DNA from: Actinoplanes siamensis
Lineage (GTDB): Bacteria > Actinomycetota > Actinomycetes > Mycobacteriales > Micromonosporaceae
Direction of reading: 5' to 3'
Assembly (NCBI RefSeq): GCF_016862395.1
Contig: NZ_BOMW01000033.1
Location: forward strand, 62,001-126,000
DNA length: 64,000 bases
Part shown: positions 58,238 to 64,000 of the stretch, one piece after another
Numbering within the stretch: position 1 is the first letter of the stretch
Layout of the letters: each line of letters starts with the position of its first letter
Notes under the pieces: generated by a model
The model's database searches: none
Told to the model about the DNA's origin: nothing
The model's input: the letters and a program-made list of their open reading frames with translations, nothing else
Translations under genes and position numbers: made by a program

Positions 58238-59791
58238 TCAGGTGCGGCTGCGCTGTCCGTAGTCGTTGGCGGCCTCGAAAATCTTCTGCGCCGATGTGCG
58301 CAGCGTGCCGCCGTTGTAGTCCAGCACCGCGTCCCACCAGGAGTCGGCGCGGGCCAGGTCGCGGATGCCGCCCTTGGCGTCCTTGCAGAGATGATTGGCG
58401 ACGGCCAGCGCTGCGTCGTCGATGTCGTTGATGTCGGTGGCCCCGTTCCGGTCGGCGTCCACCGCGAACGCCTGCCAGGTGCCCGGCACCAGCTTCATCG
58501 GCCCGACCTCACGGTCGTAGTTGGTGTCCTGATCCAGCACGCCCCGGTCGGTGTCCTTCACCAGGAGCCGGCCCCCCTGTCCGTCCAGCGGCAGGCCGAA
58601 GATCGTCGGCTGGGCCACCCCGTCCACGCCGAGCACCGCGCCGTTCGAGCTGCCGTGCCCGGACGTCACCTTGCCGATCGCGGCCAGCGTGGTCCAGCTC
58701 AGGTGACAGGTGGGCACGGTCTGCGCGGTGACCAGCTCGGCGTACCCGTAGGCCTGGACCGCTACCACCGGGATGCCGGCCTTGGTCCCGGCGGTCTGCG
58801 CCCAGGCGGCCAGCGCGTCGGCCGGCCGGTTGACCGGGCCCGCACCGGGCGTGCCGGCAGCGGTCGTCGGAATGCCGAACCCGGTGGCCGGCGGGACCGT
58901 GTAGGTCGGGATCAGCGGGTTGTCGGCCGGAGCGGAGAACCCGCCCGGTACGCCGAAGGGATCGCTCACGGCCGGCGCCGGAGCCGCCCCGGCGTCACCG
59001 AAGGTCGGCGTGACGCTCGGCGTCGGCGCCGCCTCCAGGGCCCGGGGCACCAGATAGACCCCGGCCGCGCCGGCGAGCCCGATCAGCAGGATCACGACGA
59101 TGCTCGGCAGAACGACCCGGCCGCTGGGCCGCCTCGCCCAGGCCACGAAGCCGCGACCGCCCCGCGCCACCAGCCCGAGGAAGCGCCGCACGAGCCTCCG
59201 CTTGGCCGGCGCGGCAGCCTTGCCCGCCTCCGGAGCCGCATCCTTGCCGGCCTCTTCACCGGTCTTCGCGGTCTTGCCGGCATCCGCCGTCTTGCCGGCC
59301 TCTTCGCCGGCCTCCGTGCCCTTGCCGGCGTCCGTGGTCTTGTCCGCCTCCGTGCCCTTGTCGGCGTCCTTGGCCACCGCGACCTTGCCAGCCTCCGCGT
59401 CCTCTTTCACGGCAGGACCCGCACCCGCGAGCGAGCCCGCCGTCGTAGCGGCGCCCTTCTCCGGCGCGGCGCTCTGCGCTGGAGCGGCATTCTTGCCCGC
59501 GACGTCCTTGTCCGTAGCGGCGGCCTTGTCCGTAGCGGCGGCCTTGTCCGTAGCGGCAGCCTTGTCCGTAGCGGCGGCCTTGTCCGCGGCGGCCTTGTCC
59601 CCGGTGACGGACCCGGCCGAAGCCGCCTCAGGCTTCTTGGACGAGGGCGTGCCCGAATCGCCGGACCTGTGCCGCCCGGCCCCGGGCGCCTCCACCGGAG
59701 CCGCCCCGGAACTGCCCAGCGGAACGCCCTGATGGGGCGCCGCCGCCCGCAACTCCGGCCGCTCTCCTGGGATCTTCCGCGCCTCCGCCAC
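58238..59791 (-). CDS. Membrane-anchored MltB-like lytic transglycosylase with AAATDK repeats
   Basis: The 517-residue product has a long Ala/Lys/Glu/Thr-rich cytoplasmic part with four AAATDK repeats (~72-95), then (E)AGK-type repeats. A membrane helix follows (~227-249), then a Pro/Thr linker and a C-terminal transglycosylase-like domain: LSWTTLAAIGKVTSGHGSSN, GPMKLVPGTWQAFAVDADRN, DDAALAVANHLC. The family's catalytic Glu position (usually IxxxES) reads IGKVTSGHG, without Glu, so activity is uncertain. GTG 59791 is preceded by TAGGGT plus 7 nt, so it is predicted leaderless. Confidence 0.85.
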   Translation of the reverse strand: MAEARKIPGERPELRAAAPHQGVPLGSSGAAPVEAPGAGRHRSGDSGTPSSKKPEAASAGSVTGDKAAADKAAATDKAAATDKAAATDKAAATDKDVAGKNAAPAQSAAPEKGAATTAGSLAGAGPAVKEDAEAGKVAVAKDADKGTEADKTTDAGKGTEAGEEAGKTADAGKTAKTGEEAGKDAAPEAGKAAAPAKRRLVRRFLGLVARGGRGFVAWARRPSGRVVLPSIVVILLIGLAGAAGVYLVPRALEAAPTPSVTPTFGDAGAAPAPAVSDPFGVPGGFSAPADNPLIPTYTVPPATGFGIPTTAAGTPGAGPVNRPADALAAWAQTAGTKAGIPVVAVQAYGYAELVTAQTVPTCHLSWTTLAAIGKVTSGHGSSNGAVLGVDGVAQPTIFGLPLDGQGGRLLVKDTDRGVLDQDTNYDREVGPMKLVPGTWQAFAVDADRNGATDINDIDDAALAVANHLCKDAKGGIRDLARADSWWDAVLDYNGGTLRTSAQKIFEAANDYGQRSRT

Positions 59792-59893
59792 GCGCTCGAC
59801 CCTACCGGGCCGTGACGATCGTCGGGTAAACCGCCGAGGCCCTGTGGACAACGCCCCTTACCGGCTCCGGCGCGGGGGCCCTACGCTGGTCGG

Positions 59894-60109
59894 ATGCCGC
59901 GTTATGACTACCGCTGCCGCGCCTGCGGCGCCACCTTCGAGGTCAGCCGCCCGATGCGGGAGGCCACCGAGCCGGCCACCTGCCCGCAGGGCCACGGCGA
60001 CACCGTCAAGCTGCTGTCCACGGTCGCTGTCACCGGCCGCGGTGGCGCCGCCCCGATGCCCGGCGGCGCGGGCGGAGGCGGCTGCTGCGGCGGCGCCTGC
60101 GGCTGCTGA
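59894..60109 (+). CDS. FmdB-family zinc-ribbon protein
   Basis: This 71-residue protein begins MPRYDYRCRACGATFEVSRP, the FmdB/CxxC_CXXC_SSSS zinc ribbon (C8-x-x-C11, then a single Cys in TCPQGHGD with His as possible fourth ligand). It ends in a Gly/Cys-rich tail with CCGGACGC. The role is unknown. ATG 59894 is preceded by TACGCT plus exactly 6 nt and no Shine-Dalgarno: a clear leaderless start. Confidence 0.9.
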   Translation: MPRYDYRCRACGATFEVSRPMREATEPATCPQGHGDTVKLLSTVAVTGRGGAAPMPGGAGGGGCCGGACGC

Positions 60110-60827
60110 CCTGATCCCTTCGACAGAACATCCCGGGTTCGGGGAGACATCCCAACCCAAGCCGGCGGCGCCCGCGACCCGGGCGCCGCCCGGCAGGGGT
60201 TAGGCGCGGGGCGCTGTCGGATGCGAGGGGCAGTGCAGGCATCGTCCGGCAGGGGTTGGCGCGGGGCGCTGTCCGGTGCGAGGAGCAGCGCGGGCGCCGC
60301 CCGGAAAAGGGTGTCGCGGGGCGATGCCCGGTGAAGAGGCCGCGCCTGCGCCGTATCGCCCGGCCGCGGCGTACGCCCTCCGGATTCTGATCTTGACCTG
60401 CGGAAATCCGAGCGTGATCATCCGAAGGAGTGATCTGATTCACTCCTTACCGCAAACCCCTCGATACCGCCCGCGTGTCGACATTGCGCCGAAACCGCCT
60501 CTTCGCTATCACTCTAGGTATCCGCCGCCGAACCCCATGCCGACAAATCCGCGCTGCTCAGGAGTAACTTCCCAGAACATGGGACAACACGTACGGGTAT
60601 ATCCGAACGTCCCGACGGTTTTGCCCGACCGCATCGTTTCCGCGTTCGATCTCTTTCGTTACGACACGCGTAGTCCCGTATGCCGACGTCGATCCCACTG
60701 TTGGAGAGCTTCTCCGTAAGGGGTAGGTCGTGGCGGGAACATGGTTACCGTCCGTTTCTACGATGGGCGGTGACTCTGTGATACGGCACCATGAGTCGCG
60801 ACTTCCAAAGGGGGCGGAGGTTCCACC
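60110..60827. other. Long intergenic region before the cyclase/ATPase gene
   Basis: There is no supported gene in 718 bp. Part 60190-60330 has ~2.5 degenerate ~55-bp repeats (units starting GCAGGGGTT-GCGCGGGGCGC). From ~60390 the base content is more AT-rich. A perfect 9-bp inverted repeat AAGGAGTGA-N6-TCACTCCTT is at 60425-60448, a possible operator. A TACGAT -10-like box lies at 60759-60764. The cyclase Shine-Dalgarno is GGAGG at 60814-60818. Confidence 0.6.
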
Positions 60828-63437
60828 GTGTCGGGACGGCTCGAGCTACCCAGCGGCCTCGTGACCTTTATGTTCACTGACATAGAGGGATCAACACGAC
60901 TGGCCCGGATGCTCGGAGACACCTATCGCGCTGTGCTGAACGCACATCGCTCTGTGTTACGCGCTGCGCTTAGTGAGTTCGAAGGTGTAGAGCTTCTCAC
61001 CGAGGGTGACTCCTTTTTCGTGGCGTTCGACAACGCGGACTCCGCCGTGGCGGCCTGTGTGGAGGCGCAGCGGAGGCTGGCCGCCCACGACTGGCCACGC
61101 GCCGACGCCGTCCCCAAGGTGCGGATGGGACTGCACACCGGGCGGGCCACACCGATCGGCACCGAGTACGCCAGCGCCGAGGTGCACCGGGCGGCCCGGG
61201 TGGCCGCCGCGGCCCACGGTGGCCAGGTGCTCTGCTCCGAGGCGACGGCCCAGGCGGTGACCGCCACCTACGCCGGCGCGCCGACCGCCGCGCCCGCCCT
61301 GACCGGCGTGGACCTGCTGGACCTCGGAGCGTTCCGGCTGCGCGGCTTCGACGACGACGAGCGGATCTTCCAGGTGCTGGCGCCCGGCCTGGAGCGTGAC
61401 TTCCCGCGCCCGCGGACCGCGGAGGCGCCCCGGCACAACCTGCCGGCCGAGCACAGCTCGTTCGTCGGACGCCAGGCCGAGATCTCCGAGCTGGCCGAAC
61501 TGATCAGCCACCACCGGCTGGTCAGCGTGGTGGGTGCGGGCGGCGCCGGCAAGACGCGGCTCAGCCTGGCCGTGGGCGAGCAGTTGCTGGACGCGTACCC
61601 CGGTGGGGTGTGGACGATCGATGCGGTGAGCGCGGCGGGTGGCCTTCCCACGGCGCTCGCCGCGGCCCTGGGCCTGCGGACCGAGCCCGGCCGTCCGATG
61701 ATCGAGACGGTGCTGGAGCAGTGCACCGAGCGCCGGATGCTGGTCATTCTGCAGACCTGCGACGCGGCGCCCGGGCTGACCGCGGCGCTGGCGCACCGGC
61801 TGCTGTCCCGGTGCCGCCGGCTGGACGTGCTGGCCACCGGCCGGGCCCCGCTGGGCCTGCCCGGGGAGGCCGTGTGGCGGATCCCGCCGATGGCCCCGGC
61901 CGACGCGTTCGCGCTGCTCAAGGAGCGGGCGACGGCGGCCCGTGGCGGGCGGCGGGGGAACGACGACGAGCAGTTGGCCGAGCTCGCCGCGCGGTTGGAG
62001 GGCTCCCCGCTGGCGATCGAGCTGGCCGCCACCCGGCTCCGGCTGCTGCCGGCCGACCTGCTGACGCGGCGGCTGGACGACCCGATCGGCGCGCTGGACA
62101 GCGACGCGAGCGGTGCGGGGCGGCACGACAGCCTGCGGAACAATCTGGAGTGGTCGTACCGGAGTCTGGGGAGCCGGGCCGCCGAGTTGCTGCGGAGGCT
62201 GGCGGTCTTCGCCGGGCCGGTGGATCTGGCCACCGTGGACTGGTGCGGGGAGGAGGCGCTCAGCGCGCTCTCCGAGCTGGCGGAGAAGTCGCTGATCGAG
62301 GTGCTGCCCGGCCCGCGGTACCGGATGTCGGACCATGTCCGGTCGTATGCCCTGCGCCAGCTCGCCGCCGCCGGTGACGAGCCTGCCGTCCGGGACCGGC
62401 ATCTGGCCTGGTCGCTGCAAACCCTGAAGACCGTCGCGGTGGATATCGACGGCCAGCAGCGGACCGTCTCGCTGACCGATCTCGGACCGTACGTCGCGGA
62501 GTGGCAGGCGGCGCTGCGCTGGGCCTCGGCGAGCGGGGACGTCCGCGCCGGGTTGTGCCTGGCCGGCGCGCTGAACCCGTGGTGGCGTGAGCACGGCGGC
62601 GCCGGCGAGGGTCGCAGCCTGCTGTCCCGGCTGTACGAGCGGGCCGACGGGAACGCGGGACCGGCCGAGCTGGCCCGGGCCTACCTCATCCACGCCGACC
62701 TGACCGACGATCCGGGGGAGCGGGACCAGTTCCTGCATCGCGCGGAGCACGCGGCCCGGCGCGCCGGCGACCCGGCCCTGCTGGTCCGGGCGCTGGGCAG
62801 CCGCCGGATCCGGCTGGACGAACCGGCCGACGAGGCGGTCGAGAGCTCGTGCCGGTCGGTGATCGCCGAGGCCGAGCAGGCCGGCGTGGCGGCCGAGTCG
62901 CTGCCGGCCGTGCTGGCGCTGGCCGAGCTGTTCTGGCGGCGCGGCGCGCTCAGCGAGGCCGCCGAGCTGCTCGGCGCGGCCCGGCACCTGGAGGCCGGCC
63001 GGCCCGAGGACCGCGGGCGCCGGGCGGTGGACTGGCTGCTCGGCATGGTCGCGCTGCGCCGCGGCGACCTGGTCGCCGCACACGACCACCTGGTGGTGGC
63101 GTTGCGCTCGCGGCTGCGGCACGGATTCAAGGGCGCGGCCGCCGACGCGGTCGCGGCCATCGCCGCCCGGTGTGCGCTGGGCGGGGACGCGATGACCGCG
63201 ACGATGCTGTTCGGCGGGGCGGAGGCGGCACGCGGCGCCCGCCGCACCGAGTCCTTCGGCGCGTTCTGGTCGGAGCAGCAGATCGCCTTGCGGCTGGCCT
63301 TGGGCGACGCGGCCTTCGACTCGGCCTACGCCGACGGCGCCAACCTGCCCTTCGACCGGATCGTCGCGATGGCCCTGGCTGTCGAACACCCGGATATGGA
63401 GGACGGAGCGGCGCGATTCGCCCAGATCGCCCGGTAG
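60828..63437 (+). CDS. Class III nucleotide cyclase domain - ATPase - TPR regulator
   Basis: This is an 869-residue signalling protein like the large cyclase-ATPase proteins of mycobacteria. Residues ~8-190 form a class III cyclase domain with metal Asp18 (FTDIEGSTRLA) and Asp61 (EGDSFFVAF). The transition-state Asn is His120 (EVHRAARV), with Arg124 kept. Residues ~210-520 form an ATPase with Walker A GAGGAGKTRL (Lys242); the Walker B position reads LVILQTCD, with Gln309 for Asp. A TPR-like helical C-half follows. There is no LuxR HTH at the end. Confidence 0.9.
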   Translation: MSGRLELPSGLVTFMFTDIEGSTRLARMLGDTYRAVLNAHRSVLRAALSEFEGVELLTEGDSFFVAFDNADSAVAACVEAQRRLAAHDWPRADAVPKVRMGLHTGRATPIGTEYASAEVHRAARVAAAAHGGQVLCSEATAQAVTATYAGAPTAAPALTGVDLLDLGAFRLRGFDDDERIFQVLAPGLERDFPRPRTAEAPRHNLPAEHSSFVGRQAEISELAELISHHRLVSVVGAGGAGKTRLSLAVGEQLLDAYPGGVWTIDAVSAAGGLPTALAAALGLRTEPGRPMIETVLEQCTERRMLVILQTCDAAPGLTAALAHRLLSRCRRLDVLATGRAPLGLPGEAVWRIPPMAPADAFALLKERATAARGGRRGNDDEQLAELAARLEGSPLAIELAATRLRLLPADLLTRRLDDPIGALDSDASGAGRHDSLRNNLEWSYRSLGSRAAELLRRLAVFAGPVDLATVDWCGEEALSALSELAEKSLIEVLPGPRYRMSDHVRSYALRQLAAAGDEPAVRDRHLAWSLQTLKTVAVDIDGQQRTVSLTDLGPYVAEWQAALRWASASGDVRAGLCLAGALNPWWREHGGAGEGRSLLSRLYERADGNAGPAELARAYLIHADLTDDPGERDQFLHRAEHAARRAGDPALLVRALGSRRIRLDEPADEAVESSCRSVIAEAEQAGVAAESLPAVLALAELFWRRGALSEAAELLGAARHLEAGRPEDRGRRAVDWLLGMVALRRGDLVAAHDHLVVALRSRLRHGFKGAAADAVAAIAARCALGGDAMTATMLFGGAEAARGARRTESFGAFWSEQQIALRLALGDAAFDSAYADGANLPFDRIVAMALAVEHPDMEDGAARFAQIAR

Positions 63438-63470
63438 AAGGGTGCGGATCACGCGGACTACTGATCTGAT

Positions 63471-63500
63471 TAGGGTGTGTCCGTGCAGGCGGTTTCATGA
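63471..63500 (+). promoter_or_regulatory. Leaderless promoter and five-codon ORF before the K+ channel gene
   Basis: TAGGGT (63471-63476) is followed by 6 nt and GTG 63483, which opens a five-codon ORF ending in TGA (63498-63500) that overlaps the channel ATG at 63497 (ATGA). The channel ATG has no Shine-Dalgarno, so it may be translated by re-initiation from this mini-ORF. Confidence 0.5.
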
Positions 63501-64000
63501 TCCACCTACCGCTGGCCCGTCAGGGGCCGCTGAGAGCGCTCGCCATTCGTCTGGCGATGGCGTTCACCCTCGTGCTGAGCGCGGTGGCGATCGTCTACGC
63601 GGACCGCGAGGGCTACCGCGACGTCAACGAGGACGGCCTCACCCTGCTCGACTGCTTCTACTACGCGGTCGTCTCGCTCTCCACGACGGGCTACGGCGAC
63701 ATCACCCCGGCGACCCAGAGCGCCAGGCTGGTCAACGTCCTGTTCATCACCCCCGCCCGGGTGCTCTTCCTGATCATCCTGGTCGGCACCACCCTGGAAG
63801 TGCTGACCGACCAGTACCGCAGCGGCCTGCGGATCAGCCGGTGGAGGCGCAAGTTGAAGGACCACGTGATCATCTGCGGCTACGGCACCAAGGGCCGGGC
63901 CGCTGTCGACGCGCTGCTGGAGACCGGCTACGACAAGTCCCGCATCGTCATCGTCGAGAACCGTGAGGTCGCCGTCCGCCAGGCCGCCGCGAACGGGTTC
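63497..64000 (+). CDS. Two-TM potassium channel with RCK/TrkA-N domain (partial)
   Basis: This is a K+ channel cut by the right window edge; 168 residues are visible and no stop is reached. The first helix is ~17-34, then a pore loop with selectivity filter TTGYGD (63-68) and a second helix (~78-102). A linker leads into an RCK/TrkA-N Rossmann domain (HVIICGYGTKGRAAVDALLE, ~123-142). The arrangement is that of MthK/Kch channels gated by cytoplasmic ligands. ATG 63497 is chosen since upstream frames are closed. Confidence 0.92.
   Translation, partial: MIHLPLARQGPLRALAIRLAMAFTLVLSAVAIVYADREGYRDVNEDGLTLLDCFYYAVVSLSTTGYGDITPATQSARLVNVLFITPARVLFLIILVGTTLEVLTDQYRSGLRISRWRRKLKDHVIICGYGTKGRAAVDALLETGYDKSRIVIVENREVAVRQAAANGF

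Noticed and set aside
60957..63452. 831-codon minus-strand open frame opposite the cyclase gene
   Set aside because: Arg/Gln/Pro/Gly-rich translation typical of the reverse frame of GC-rich genes; the plus-strand protein has clear domains.

Overview
The window is very GC-rich, densely coded DNA from an actinobacterium. A near-complete flagellar locus, with csrA/fliW, sits beside mycothiol (mshA), bldN-type sigma factor, rex-hem and senX3/regX3-type genes. That combination, with many GTG/TTG starts and predicted leaderless genes, points to a motile-spore member of the Micromonosporaceae, most likely Actinoplanes or a close relative. The genus is an inference from gene content, not from a database search.

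Region 1 (1-23.6 kb) is the flagellar cluster. A plus-strand export operon (end of fliP, fliR, flhB, flhA, a degenerate flhF, a small membrane protein) converges on a long minus-strand block. That block reads, in transcription order, flgB-flgC-fliE-fliF-fliG-fliH-fliI, then fliJ, a NlpC/P60+SLT wall hydrolase and fliK. Upstream of flgB, also on the minus strand, lie fliC, fliD, fliS and a small FliT-position gene. Divergent from fliC runs flgN-flgK-flgL-fliW-csrA. Four matches to CTCA-N16/17-GCCGA(A/C) (FliA-type sigma promoters) lie before fliC, flgN, flgB and fliJ. The fliC leader holds two CsrA-like GGA sites, one in a hexaloop hairpin and one at the Shine-Dalgarno, so FliW-CsrA control of flagellin is likely encoded here.

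Region 2 (23.7-30.9 kb) is mixed: a PHP-domain protein, a START-like protein, a PAS histidine kinase whose start codon lies inside a 15-bp inverted repeat, a small Cys-rich protein, a secreted subtilase, a single-domain response regulator, a methyltransferase and an SDR.

Region 3 (31-43 kb) holds mshA-ybjN, a candidate 39-codon leaderless gene with its own promoter and terminator, a decayed tandem copy of an MFS transporter next to the intact one, gpmA, phoU / senX3-regX3 with a PHO-box-like repeat, a sugar-phosphate isomerase-like protein, a CGNR protein and proline dehydrogenase.

Region 4 (43-57 kb) is the conserved actinobacterial block: HTH protein, 33-residue ribosomal protein bS22, epimerase, acyltransferase, an RsbN-like anti-sigma and BldN-like ECF sigma, acyl-CoA ligase, glutaredoxin-like protein, HAD hydrolase, then rex-hemA-(30-codon ORF)-hemC-hemD-hemB. 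A Rex operator overlies the -35 of the rex promoter. Region 5 (57-64 kb) has a double-GNAT protein, a repeat-bearing transglycosylase, an FmdB-type zinc ribbon, a nucleotide-cyclase/ATPase regulator and the start of a K+ channel with an RCK domain, cut by the window edge.

Intergenic minisatellites (14 to ~55 bp units) recur at 1.06, 2.3, 10.1, 40.9, 44.6, 58.1 and 60.2 kb. I see no IS element, CRISPR array, tRNA or rRNA gene.
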